From the NCBI GenBank assembly GCA_003646525.1, contig QMKU01000026.1, positions 1 through 9,956 on the forward strand: 9,956 bases of DNA, given 5' to 3'. The notes under the pieces were generated by a model. It saw only the letters and a list, made by a program, of their open reading frames with translations, was not told the DNA's origin and ran no database searches. A program made the position numbers and the translations under genes. Below are positions 1-7,128 of the stretch, piece by piece. Position 1 is the first letter of the stretch. Each line of letters starts with the position of its first letter. Source of the stretch: Campylobacterota bacterium (GTDB taxonomy: Bacteria > Campylobacterota > Campylobacteria > Campylobacterales > Sulfurovaceae).

Positions 1-96
1 ACTTTTTATATCTTATTCCTAGATTATATTGTGATGATAGTGAAGTGGTTGGATTTGGGAGATGTTTTGTATAGGTGGGTAGTTTGGTAACGGTTT

Positions 97-189
97 GGTA
101 GGGTGTTGTCCCCTGACAACACCAATTTATAACACCAAATACAAAATATAAATAAAAGGTGTTGTGAGGACACAACACCCTACGCGTTG
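97..189. repeat. Inverted REP pair (BIME-like), left copy
   Basis: Two imperfect palindromes face each other. The first has a perfect 9-bp stem (GGTGTTGTC at 102-110 with 115-123) around a CCCT loop, preceded by GTAG. The second has a perfect 9-bp stem (GGTGTTGTG at 158-166 with 171-179) around an AGGA loop, followed by CTAC. The outer 12 bases (98-109 and 172-183) are exact reverse complements. A GTAG foot next to a hairpin is the known hallmark of REP sequences recognised by RAYT transposases, and such a gene lies 52 bp downstream. The element matches 723-816 in the same orientation with a single one-base indel in an A run. Confidence 0.88.
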
Positions 190-241
190 TAAATTGTTTT
201 TATTTTATAATACAACACCATTATTTATGATATTCTATGTT

Positions 242-718
242 ATGTCAAATTATAAACGAATATACAAAGATGGATATAGCTATTTTATTACAATAGTTAC
301 ACATAGACGAGAACCGATTTTAATAGATAATATAGCTCTATTGCGTAAAAGTTTCGCATTGAGTAAAAAATCATATAGCTATAGTATAGATGCTATTATT
401 ATTTTACCAGACCATCTTCATATGATTATTACACCTACAAAAGCAAAAGAGTATTCTAAGATAGTATCTCATATTAAAAGAAGTTTTGTTTATGGTTTAG
501 ATGGTGATTATAAACAAAATGCCAAAATGACATTAAGCAATTCATCATATAGGCGTAAATTATCAGGTATATGGCAAAAGAGATTTTATGAACATACAAT
601 AAGAGATGAAAAGGATTGGTTGGAAAAAATATCATATATTAAATATAATGCCGTAAAACATAAATTGGTGGAGGTATGGGATGATTGGGAATATTCATCA
701 TTTGTTTTCAACCAATAA
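242..718 (+). CDS. REP-associated tyrosine transposase (Y1_Tnp / IS200-like, RAYT)
   Basis: This 158-residue protein is a single-domain HUH-type Y1 transposase of the RAYT group. These enzymes cut and rejoin single-stranded DNA at REP hairpins through a 5'-phosphotyrosine. The HUH metal-binding pair is in LPDHLH (His58, His60). The likely nucleophile is Tyr132 in the SYIKYN segment, the counterpart of the common YIxYNPV motif; here the usual Pro after Asn is Ala. The WQKRFYEHTIRDE stretch (111-123) is also typical. The frame is open back to a GTG at 164, but that start lies inside the REP hairpin, so I chose the ATG at 242, where family similarity begins. No good Shine-Dalgarno is visible. 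The gene is AT-rich compared with the efflux genes and sits between two matching REP pairs. Apparently intact; activity is inferred only from the motifs. Confidence 0.88.
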   Translation: MSNYKRIYKDGYSYFITIVTHRREPILIDNIALLRKSFALSKKSYSYSIDAIIILPDHLHMIITPTKAKEYSKIVSHIKRSFVYGLDGDYKQNAKMTLSNSSYRRKLSGIWQKRFYEHTIRDEKDWLEKISYIKYNAVKHKLVEVWDDWEYSSFVFNQ

Positions 719-722
719 TATC

Positions 723-816
723 GGTAGGGTGTTGTCCCCTGACAACACCAATTTATAACACCAAATACAAAAATATAAATAAAAGGTGTTGTGAGGACAC
801 AACACCCTACGCGTTG
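723..816. repeat. Inverted REP pair (BIME-like), right copy
   Basis: Nearly exact direct copy of 97-189, with one extra A in the central A-rich spacer. It has the same two perfect 9-bp stems, the GTAG foot on the left and CTAC followed by GCGTTG on the right. It begins 4 bp after the transposase stop codon, so the gene is bracketed tightly by direct copies of its probable target. Confidence 0.88.
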
Positions 817-830
817 CATATATTGAATTT

Positions 831-859
831 GGTAGGGGGTTGTCCCCTGACAACACCAC
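831..859. repeat. Solitary REP half-element
   Basis: A third copy of the left half of the REP pair: GGTAGGG, then a stem-loop with loop CCCT. Relative to the other copies one base is changed (T to G in GGGTGTTG), which breaks the outermost part of the stem. There is no partner in inverted orientation downstream. It shares the TTT before GGTAGGG with the left copy. Confidence 0.75.
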
Positions 860-874
860 ATTTATATCTAAAAC

Positions 875-908
875 AGGGCATCCTTCATAAGTAGTTTACA
901 CTTTAAGC
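875..908. repeat. 34-nt dispersed repeat, copy 1
   Basis: Starts AGGGCATCCTTCATAAGTA and ends TTTACACTTTAAGC. It matches 9373-9406 at 33 of 34 positions (G here, A there, at the 20th base). Both copies are intergenic, in the same orientation, and within 20 bp of a REP element, so they probably belong to the same mobile or relic family. On the minus strand both copies contain ATGAAGGATGCCCT, that is Met-Lys-Asp-Ala-Leu. Confidence 0.8.
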
Positions 909-968
909 ATTGACTCTATTGTAGTATAGTATGATTTTATCATAAAGTAAATAAAAACAAATAAGCAT

Positions 969-2165
969 ATGGATGCATATATGAACAAAACGAGACTAGT
1001 TAACTTCTGGAATATCTTCTTTGTGGCTATGGCTATATTTATACTTATTGTATTGATTGATCTATTTACGAACAGCCTGGATATTCATAAATACGATTGG
1101 GATTTTAAATTTTATATTGCATTTGCTGAAGATGGTTTCTCTATGGATAAGCTATCATCACCTGGTGCCTACAGGTATATGACTCCATTTTTGGTATCTG
1201 CACTGCATACCCTCTCTTCCCTCTCCATTCCTGAAGCCTTTAAGATTCTCTCATATATGGGCTTATGGCTGCAACTGATGGGAATATATCTATTTGTCTC
1301 CTATTACTCAAAGTCAACTTTAGGTGGCATTGTAGCTATGCTGGTCACTGCATTCTCTGCCGTCAATGTCAAATTTTTACTTTTTGATCCTTTCCGTCCA
1401 GATATATTTGCCTATTTTATTGTTGTGCTTGCTGTTTATCTGGCTCTCAAGAAGAGAGTATTGTGGCTTATGATAGTTACTGCAATTGGTGTTCAATTTA
1501 GGGAATTTACTATCGTTCCCCTCATTGCATATTTCCTCAACCTAGGATTCAACAGAGAGTGGAGTGAACTCAAGAGATATGCCATACCTTTTATTTTGAC
1601 ACTTATTGTTTCGGTTCTATTACCAAGGATGCTGATCCCTATAACCTATAGCTATCAAAATTTCAAAAGTATCAATGACTTATTAGTAATACCCCTAAAT
1701 GGATGGAGAGACTTCAATTGGCTCTACACTATCTTGCTCTACTTTCTGCCAACTTTTATTTTATTGACAAGAAGCAAAATCAAGAAAATAAAAGAGCTGA
1801 TTTCGCCTCAAGATTTTACATTTATTACGATATATGCGCTACTAGTTGCCCTACTCTCTATGTATGGGGGTACTGACCTTGCTAGATTTACAACATATTT
1901 TTTTATTCCTCAGATTGTGATGATTGGATTTCTGGCACCCCTGTCAACGAGGATGGAGCTAATATATATGCTAACAGCTCTATTTTTCTTCAATAAAATC
2001 CATACAGATATCCCAGTATGGAATTCCAAACTCTATATGGACTGGTATGGCGGATACGCCAATATCGTCACGACTGCGACCTACATGCATCTGTTGCGGA
2101 TGGTGCTTATCATCGGTGTTGCTGTTCTGCTCAGGAAGCTCCCAAAAACAATTCTACCCACCTAA
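969..2165 (+). CDS. Polytopic inner-membrane protein, possible GT-C-type glycosyltransferase
   Basis: This 398-residue protein is mostly hydrophobic, with roughly ten membrane spans beginning near residue 13. I do not recognise a specific family. The arrangement of an acidic segment after the first span (DIHKYDWDFKFYIAF), a conserved-looking YRYMTPFL stretch before the second, and a later DPFRPD followed by a span and a REFTIVPL segment recalls GT-C-fold polyprenyl-sugar transferases and their unnamed relatives. That is an inference from shape, with no catalytic motif confirmed. Met1 and Met5 (ATG at 981) are both possible starts and no strong ribosome site decides. Upstream are a TTGACT (910-915) and TATGAT (930-935), but the 14-bp spacing is short. 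The last ten residues (389-398) and the stop codon are encoded inside the left arm of a 160-bp palindromic element, so the original C-terminus may have been replaced. Confidence 0.6.
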   Translation: MDAYMNKTRLVNFWNIFFVAMAIFILIVLIDLFTNSLDIHKYDWDFKFYIAFAEDGFSMDKLSSPGAYRYMTPFLVSALHTLSSLSIPEAFKILSYMGLWLQLMGIYLFVSYYSKSTLGGIVAMLVTAFSAVNVKFLLFDPFRPDIFAYFIVVLAVYLALKKRVLWLMIVTAIGVQFREFTIVPLIAYFLNLGFNREWSELKRYAIPFILTLIVSVLLPRMLIPITYSYQNFKSINDLLVIPLNGWRDFNWLYTILLYFLPTFILLTRSKIKKIKELISPQDFTFITIYALLVALLSMYGGTDLARFTTYFFIPQIVMIGFLAPLSTRMELIYMLTALFFFNKIHTDIPVWNSKLYMDWYGGYANIVTTATYMHLLRMVLIIGVAVLLRKLPKTILPT

Positions 2166-2292
2166 CTTGTCCTTTTGCTCCTAGTCACATTCTCTCAATC
2201 ATCGCGCAGAATAGCTATGCTTCTCTTGAGGGAATGCGACTAGAAACAAAAATCCTGCGTTATTTGGGTAGAATTGTTTTTGGGAGCTTCCT
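2133..2292. repeat. 160-bp near-palindrome (giant hairpin / MITE-like)
   Basis: The outer 28 bases on each side (2133-2160 and 2265-2292, beginning AGGAAGCTCCCA) are exact reverse complements. The complementarity resumes further in: 2181-2198 and 2226-2243 match at 16 of 18 positions, with shorter matches between, and the tip folds around TAGCTAT near 2213-2219. As RNA it would make one long, slightly bulged hairpin. The left arm overlaps the 3' end of the membrane-protein gene. It could be a non-autonomous palindromic element or an oversized transcription end. I see no clear target-site duplication. Confidence 0.85.
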
Positions 2293-2319
2293 TAATCTAT
2301 AAAAATTACATATTTTAGA

Positions 2320-2325
2320 TATAAT
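2320..2325 (+). promoter_or_regulatory. -10 box upstream of the AI-2E permease gene
   Basis: A perfect TATAAT sits 34 bp before the start codon, just beyond the palindromic element. There is no convincing -35, which is usual for the vegetative sigma factor in Campylobacterota. It suggests that the permease has its own promoter. Confidence 0.55.
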
Positions 2326-2358
2326 CTCACAATTAATATTGATTATACAAGGGATAGA

Positions 2359-3426
2359 ATGATGATAGAGCTCAAAGAGAGAGATGAAAAAGTAGGTCTC
2401 GCGATAGAGATCGCTATCAAAGTGGGTCTTTTGGCAATAGTAGTTTATTTATCCTATTTGATCGCCAAGCCTTTTATTGCAATCGTTGCTTGGGGTATCA
2501 TTATAGCAGTGGCACTCTCTCCATTGATCGATAGTTTGGAAAAACGCTTTGGTCATCGTAAAAAGATTATTATTGGTCTTACTGTTGCAGTGATTGCAGC
2601 ACTGTTGATCCCAAGCTATGCTATTTCGGGGAAGATGATCGAATCTTCACAAACGATCGTAGAGGCGATGAGAGATGGAGATATCACACTTCCGCCACCG
2701 ACAGAGAAAGTAAAAGAGTGGCCGATTATTGGTGAAAAATCTTATGCATTCTGGGATTCTGCATCAAAAAATATGAAAGAGGCATTGGCACCTTTTAGTG
2801 ATAATATTAAAAAGATGGTCAAATCTATTTTCTCAGCATTAGGATCTGGGCTCGCTACTATCTTTATGTTTGTGGGGTCTCTCATCATAGCAGCAGTGTT
2901 TCTTCTAGGATCTGAACGAGCTATACTATTCTATCAAAGACTTTCGCGTCGCCTATTAGGAGAAAAGGGGAATGATTGGGCTAACCTCTCTGCTTTGACT
3001 GTGCGATCAGTGGTCAATGGTGTACTTGGTGTTGCCGTGATACAAGCAACATTAGCTTTTATAGGTATGGGATTGATGGGTGTTCCTCTTGCTATTGTTT
3101 GGGCTATTGCTATTATGTTTTTAACTATTATTCAGATTCCAGCTCTGCTGGTCGCTGGTCCAGTTATAGCTTATGTCTTCGCTCAAGGATCTGGAACTGT
3201 TGAAGTGATCTTCGCTATCTATATGCTTCTTGTCTCTATGAGTGATGGTGTACTGAAACCCATGCTTATGGGTCGTGGTGTAGATATTCCCATGTTGATT
3301 ATTTTGATCGGTGCGATCGGTGGTATGATATTGATGGGGATGATAGGACTTTTCGTAGGAGCGGTTATTTTTGCTTTGGCTTATACACTTTTTGAATTTT
3401 GGGTACAAGAGCCAGAGGCAAAATAA
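2359..3426 (+). CDS. AI-2E family transporter (TqsA/YdiK-type permease)
   Basis: Inner-membrane protein of 355 residues, the usual length for the AI-2E (UPF0118) family. Two spans lie near 15-55 and a third near 68-90. A soluble loop at about 91-155 contains the LPPPTEKVKEWPIIG segment. The remaining spans run from about 160 to 345. The family signature near the C-terminus is clear: SMSDGVLKPMLMGRG (293-307), then IPMLIILIGAIGGM and GLFVGAVIFAL. Members include the E. coli autoinducer-2 exporter TqsA, but others move sodium/protons or have unknown substrates, so export of AI-2 should not be assumed. Two adjacent ATG codons (2359, 2362) are possible; GGGA at 2351-2354 fits the second slightly better. 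A separate TATAAT upstream and a 76-bp gap to the next gene suggest a small independent unit. Confidence 0.88.
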   Translation: MMIELKERDEKVGLAIEIAIKVGLLAIVVYLSYLIAKPFIAIVAWGIIIAVALSPLIDSLEKRFGHRKKIIIGLTVAVIAALLIPSYAISGKMIESSQTIVEAMRDGDITLPPPTEKVKEWPIIGEKSYAFWDSASKNMKEALAPFSDNIKKMVKSIFSALGSGLATIFMFVGSLIIAAVFLLGSERAILFYQRLSRRLLGEKGNDWANLSALTVRSVVNGVLGVAVIQATLAFIGMGLMGVPLAIVWAIAIMFLTIIQIPALLVAGPVIAYVFAQGSGTVEVIFAIYMLLVSMSDGVLKPMLMGRGVDIPMLIILIGAIGGMILMGMIGLFVGAVIFALAYTLFEFWVQEPEAK

Positions 3427-3502
3427 GCTTAATTTTTCACAGTATGACTTTCAGGAGAGCCCTTTTGGATTCTCTGAGTCAATTTAGGACAATGTAACAA
3501 TA

Positions 3503-4207
3503 ATGGAACAGCTTATGAAAAAACCAACCAAGATAAAACAACTTAGCAATAAAAATAATTTTGTTTATCTCTTTTTCTCTCTAATCACCTTACTCTTCTC
3601 CGCAACAGTTATTGTTGAATTTCCTGATGGCTTAGGTGAAGATATTTTTTCCTTTCTGATCTTGATCATGCTTTTTGTAAGTATTAAAAGTTTGAATGCA
3701 AATCAAGAATGGAAATGGACAGTCTATGTCATTATTGTATTTTTTATACTATTAACTATTTTTGGTAAATTTGTCAGCTATCAAATTTCTATCTATCTTA
3801 CTTTGTTTACTCTACTTGTATTCTTTGTGCATGCTTTTATAATAGCTACAAAACAGGTACTTTTTGTTGGAGATATAGACACGAACAAGATCATCGGTTC
3901 CCTGACACTCTATATTTTACTCGGATTGATCTGGACTATGATATATCTGATTATTTTGTCTATGGATCCACAGGCTTTCTCTGGGATAGAAGCATCAAAC
4001 TGGCAGCAGATATTTTCCCGCGTAGCCTACTATAGTTTTGTTACACTGACGACACTGGGCTATGGAGATGTTCTGCCCACCAACTATGTCGCAGAGTTCT
4101 TTGTTTATATGGAAGCGATCACTGGTGTATTTTACATGGCGATCATTGTTGCTAGTCTGATCTCTCTGCATCTTGCAAGCATACAAGATGCAAAGCAAGA
4201 TAAATAG
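3503..4207 (+). CDS. Potassium channel family protein (six-segment, TLGYGD filter)
   Basis: A 234-residue inner-membrane protein with hydrophobic spans near 20-40, 48-64, 72-90, 95-115, 130-153 and 201-222. Between the last two lies a pore loop with the canonical K+ selectivity filter TLGYGD (184-189). The layout is that of a 6-TM channel, but no span carries the regular Arg/Lys series of a voltage sensor, and no RCK or cyclic-nucleotide domain follows; the protein ends 12 residues after the last span. It probably works as a tetramer conducting K+ passively. The start could also be the ATG at 3515 (Met5), which has GGA seven bases upstream. Role in the cell (osmotic or membrane-potential control) is inferred from the family only. 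It is not obviously linked in function to its neighbours. Confidence 0.85.
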   Translation: MEQLMKKPTKIKQLSNKNNFVYLFFSLITLLFSATVIVEFPDGLGEDIFSFLILIMLFVSIKSLNANQEWKWTVYVIIVFFILLTIFGKFVSYQISIYLTLFTLLVFFVHAFIIATKQVLFVGDIDTNKIIGSLTLYILLGLIWTMIYLIILSMDPQAFSGIEASNWQQIFSRVAYYSFVTLTTLGYGDVLPTNYVAEFFVYMEAITGVFYMAIIVASLISLHLASIQDAKQDK

Positions 4208-4310
4208 TTGTATGAAAAAGTACTTTTTTAAACTCGCTCAAATACTTCTTCAAAGAAATAGAAACTTGGAAGATAAAAATAGATCATTTATGGGTGCAAT
4301 GACAGCAAAA

Positions 4311-4355
4311 TATAGTAAACTACATCTCTCTGCATAGAAATATATGGATATCCAT
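4311..4355 (+). promoter_or_regulatory. Candidate promoter and operator of the efflux operon
   Basis: The 160-bp gap before the operon contains TATAGT (4311-4316), a plausible -10, and 28 bp further on a perfect 12-bp palindrome ATGGATATCCAT (4344-4355). A palindrome just downstream of a start point is a common operator position for repressors of efflux operons. A 12-bp palindrome is expected a few times by chance in 10 kb, so this is only suggestive. No regulator gene is in the window. Confidence 0.25.
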
Positions 4356-4367
4356 TTTAGCTACTAG

Positions 4368-6005
4368 ATGATAATGCAAGAGATAGATTTTAAAATGAAA
4401 AGAGTAAATATGATAAATAAACTGCCAAAGTTGTGGCTTTCTGCCCTGACAATATTGATCTTGAGCGGATGCGCAAAACTAGGTCCGGACTTTATGGGTG
4501 TGGGGAATCCACCGATCCCTGAGAAGTGGAAACAGGAAGGCAAGCGAAATGACCGTGCTATTGCACAGTGGTGGAAAACTTTCAATGATCCTACTCTCAA
4601 TATACTGGTTCAGAAAACCTATGCACAAAATCTTGATATCAAAAGTGCTGGTCTGCGTATCGCACAGGCACGCGCAATACTTGGCATAAGTGAAGGTCTT
4701 ACTTTCCCTCAAGCACAAAGTATTTCAGGTTCTGCTTCTTCATCTCGCACAAAAGCAGCAGATATTGCTACCGCTGGTGTGAATTTTGATATTGGTTGGG
4801 AGCTTGATATCTGGGGTAAATATGCTCGGGGTATTGAATCTTCGGAAGCAAATCTCTATGCAAGCATCGCTTCTTATAATGATATTATGGTATCTGTGAT
4901 CGCAGAAGTAGCACGCAACTATATCAATTATCGTACTGCTGAGGAGAGGTTGGCCTATGCTCGACGAAATGTAACGATCCAAGAGCGTGTCTTTAAGATC
5001 ACTGAGGTTCAGTTCAACTCGGGAAATGTCTCTGAACTGGATATGCAGCAGTCACGCACTCAGCTTTATAATACCCGATCTATCATTCCTGCCATAGAAT
5101 TTGGGAAAATTCAGTCACTCAATGCAATTGCCCTTTTACTGGGCACACAGGCTAGTGAAGTCAAAAGTATATTAAGGCCAGGTAGTAAAAAAAAGGCTGA
5201 TTCTGCCAGTAAATATATGGAAGAAGAGAAGGATGGAACCATACAGATCAAAGAGCACACAAGAGACCTTCTCAATGTTGCGATGATCCCTCAGGCACGC
5301 TTGAATCCTCACAATAAGATTGATGCACAACTACTTACTAGGAGACCTGATATCAAGATGGCTGAATACCGTGCACGCTCCAACAATGCACTCATCGGCG
5401 CAAAGACGGCAGAGCTCTATCCCTCCTTCTCCCTATTTGGCAATATTGGCTACAATGCTAATAATGGTAATGGTTCATGGGTCTCTGGAAGTAATGCACT
5501 AGGGGTAACGGCAGGACCATCATTCTCATGGAATATATTCCAATACGGTCGTATCAAAAATCAAATTCGTTTGCAAGATGCTATATTTGAAGAGAGCTTG
5601 GTCAGCTACAACAAAGAAGTACTCTCCGCTGTCAATGAAGTTTCTAATGCGATTAATGGATATATCTTAACTCAAAAACAGTTAAAAGAGAATGAACAAG
5701 CAGTTGATGCTACCGTACGGTCATTTAATATCTCCGTCATCCAATACAACGATGGATTGATAGGGTATCAACGATTGCAGTTTTCTGTAGAGAAGCTTAC
5801 AACAAACCAAGATCAATATGCCCGAATCAAAGGTGATCACTCTATTCAGGCTATCCTGCTCTATAAAGCACTTGGTGGTGGATGGCAGATAAGCAAAGGG
5901 AGATCTTATCTCTCTGCTGATACAGCGGCTAAAATGAAGAAGCGTGTGGATTGGGATAGATATCTTGACCCTAACATGACAAAACTTCCCGAAGGAATAG
6001 AATAA
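4368..6005 (+). CDS. NodT-family outer-membrane efflux lipoprotein (TolC-like channel)
   Basis: Outer-membrane factor of a tripartite efflux system, forming the exit duct. The lipoprotein signal ends in LSGC (Cys35 counted from the first ATG), followed by AKLGPDF, the typical mature start of NodT proteins. Starts at 4395 or 4410 give a more usual 20-25-residue signal than the ATG at 4368 and may be the real ones. The two repeats of the TolC fold are visible: WWKTFNDPTLNILV and the coiled helices of the first half, and the hallmark LLTRRPDIKMAEYRAR with NALIGAKTAELYPSFSLFG in the second (RRPDI at 325-329). A charged linker around 270-300 and a C-terminal tail after KALGGGW are longer than in many relatives. 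It is followed 16 bp later by the DUF1656 gene, so the channel and pump are very likely co-transcribed. Confidence 0.9.
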   Translation: MIMQEIDFKMKRVNMINKLPKLWLSALTILILSGCAKLGPDFMGVGNPPIPEKWKQEGKRNDRAIAQWWKTFNDPTLNILVQKTYAQNLDIKSAGLRIAQARAILGISEGLTFPQAQSISGSASSSRTKAADIATAGVNFDIGWELDIWGKYARGIESSEANLYASIASYNDIMVSVIAEVARNYINYRTAEERLAYARRNVTIQERVFKITEVQFNSGNVSELDMQQSRTQLYNTRSIIPAIEFGKIQSLNAIALLLGTQASEVKSILRPGSKKKADSASKYMEEEKDGTIQIKEHTRDLLNVAMIPQARLNPHNKIDAQLLTRRPDIKMAEYRARSNNALIGAKTAELYPSFSLFGNIGYNANNGNGSWVSGSNALGVTAGPSFSWNIFQYGRIKNQIRLQDAIFEESLVSYNKEVLSAVNEVSNAINGYILTQKQLKENEQAVDATVRSFNISVIQYNDGLIGYQRLQFSVEKLTTNQDQYARIKGDHSIQAILLYKALGGGWQISKGRSYLSADTAAKMKKRVDWDRYLDPNMTKLPEGIE

Positions 6006-6021
6006 TGCAGGAGGTAAAACA

Positions 6022-6237
6022 ATGAATAATCCTTTTCCCCATGAACTCTCAATGGGTGATGTCTACTACTCACCTATCTTGGCAGTAATAGTACTCTCTT
6101 TTTTAGCGGCTTTGATTACTGCTATGATACTAAATAAACTTAAGCTTTCACGCTATTTATATGCGCCATCTTATATATTTATTGCGATAATAGCATTGTG
6201 CATGGTATTGATAGACACATTTTGGATCAAATTTTAA
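6022..6237 (+). CDS. DUF1656 (AaeX-like) small inner-membrane protein
   Basis: A 71-residue protein with the DUF1656 pattern: a short N-terminal PHELSMGDVYYSPI segment followed by two membrane spans (about 17-37 and 48-67). Family members such as AaeX are nearly always encoded next to an HlyD-type adaptor and a FUSC pump, exactly as here; their biochemical role is not established. A very strong Shine-Dalgarno, AGGAGGT (6009-6015), lies six bases before the ATG, stronger than that of any other gene in the operon. The stop codon is 9 bp before the next start, so translation is probably coupled. Confidence 0.88.
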   Translation: MNNPFPHELSMGDVYYSPILAVIVLSFLAALITAMILNKLKLSRYLYAPSYIFIAIIALCMVLIDTFWIKF

Positions 6238-6246
6238 AGGTTAATA

Positions 6247-7128
6247 ATGAGAATAATAAAAATAATAATAAAATTTTTGCTTACACTTACAATTCTTGGA
6301 GCTGCTCTGTTCTTTGCTTACAATAAATATAGAGCATACATAGATAATCCATGGACGCGTGATGGACAAGTTCGTACGCAGGTGATCCAAGTGACCCCTC
6401 GTATCAATGGTATGGTAACAAAGATAAATGTTGTTGACAATCAACATGTAAAAGAGGGTGATCTTCTTTTTGAGATCGATCCTTCACAGTATCAAGTGAA
6501 GCTAAATCAGGCAGAGGCAAGACTTCGGCGCACACATGAAGCAGCCAAAGGAACCAAGATAGAGTTTGAACGAGTAAAGAAGATCTATGACAAAGACAAA
6601 GGAGCAGTCTCTCAAAAAGACCTAGTTCGAAATGAAACAAGATACTATAAATCCTTGGCAAGCATTGACTCATCTACAGAAGCGGTAAATACAGCAAAAC
6701 TCAACCTCTCATACACTAAAGTATTGGCAGAAGTAGATGGCTATATTTCCAATATAAACTTTCAGATAGGTTCTCAAGCTGTGGCAAATCAGCCTATCTT
6801 GGCATTGGTAGATGAAAATTCATACTGGGTATTTGGCTTCTTCCGTGAGGATGCTATCCCTGAAGTGAAAGTAGGAGATACGGCTATGGTGACACTTCTA
6901 GCATATCCAGATATACCTCTTAGTGGGAAAGTAGAATCTATTGCATGGGGAATCGCCCATTCTGACGGAAATCCTGGCAATAACCTACTTCCAAGTGTGA
7001 AGCCAGTATTTCAATGGATCCGTCTTGCACAGAGGATCCCTGTCAGAATCAAACTTGACAAATTGCCTGAAGAGATTAAACTTCGATTTGGATTGACTGC
7101 TTCAGTGATGGTTCTTAAGGGCAAATAA
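6247..7128 (+). CDS. HlyD-family periplasmic adaptor (AaeA/EmrA-like)
   Basis: Membrane-fusion protein of 293 residues that would connect the inner-membrane pump with the NodT channel. It has one N-terminal anchor (about 6-25), then the NPWTRDGQVR segment (34-43) common to AaeA relatives and a biotinyl-lipoyl half (VTPRINGMVTKINV...VKEGDLLFEID). An alpha-hairpin follows at about 85-155, then the second lipoyl half (VDGYISNINFQIGS) and a beta-barrel. The C-terminal GNNLLPSVKP...WIRLAQRIPVRI block (244-268) is characteristic of the p-hydroxybenzoate efflux adaptor branch. Length is normal and no key block is missing. The Shine-Dalgarno AAAGG overlaps the stop region of the previous gene. Substrates are probably aromatic acids or similar compounds, by family only. 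Confidence 0.9.
   Translation: MRIIKIIIKFLLTLTILGAALFFAYNKYRAYIDNPWTRDGQVRTQVIQVTPRINGMVTKINVVDNQHVKEGDLLFEIDPSQYQVKLNQAEARLRRTHEAAKGTKIEFERVKKIYDKDKGAVSQKDLVRNETRYYKSLASIDSSTEAVNTAKLNLSYTKVLAEVDGYISNINFQIGSQAVANQPILALVDENSYWVFGFFREDAIPEVKVGDTAMVTLLAYPDIPLSGKVESIAWGIAHSDGNPGNNLLPSVKPVFQWIRLAQRIPVRIKLDKLPEEIKLRFGLTASVMVLKGK

Noticed and set aside
1..90. Open frames at the left edge (frame 1 to a TAA at 88-90, frame 3 to a TAG at 72-74) that could be the end of a gene cut by the window.
   Set aside because: Both translations are short and unrecognisable, and neither is clearly better than the other.
97..859. Repeats near the left end as a CRISPR array.
   Set aside because: There are only two or three copies, they are strongly palindromic, and the spacing is an intact transposase gene rather than uniform short spacers.
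586..861. Minus-strand 91-codon frame and plus-strand 685-894 frame across the REPs.
   Set aside because: Both mainly translate the repeat DNA and overlap the transposase; no protein-like pattern.
2018..2302. 94-codon plus-strand frame through the palindrome.
   Set aside because: Shadow of the membrane-protein gene in another frame, extended by the inverted-repeat DNA.
3444..3480. Hairpin-like GACT...AGTC region after the AI-2E permease gene as a terminator.
   Set aside because: The stem is interrupted by mismatches and is not followed by a T-run.
4215..4228. AAAAAGTACTTTTT palindrome after the K+ channel gene as a terminator.
   Set aside because: It has no room for a loop and almost only A-T pairs, so the hairpin would be weak.
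4212..4337. 41-codon frame between the K+ channel and the efflux operon.
   Set aside because: No Shine-Dalgarno, no recognisable domain and a composition typical of AT-rich spacer; a real small protein cannot be excluded.
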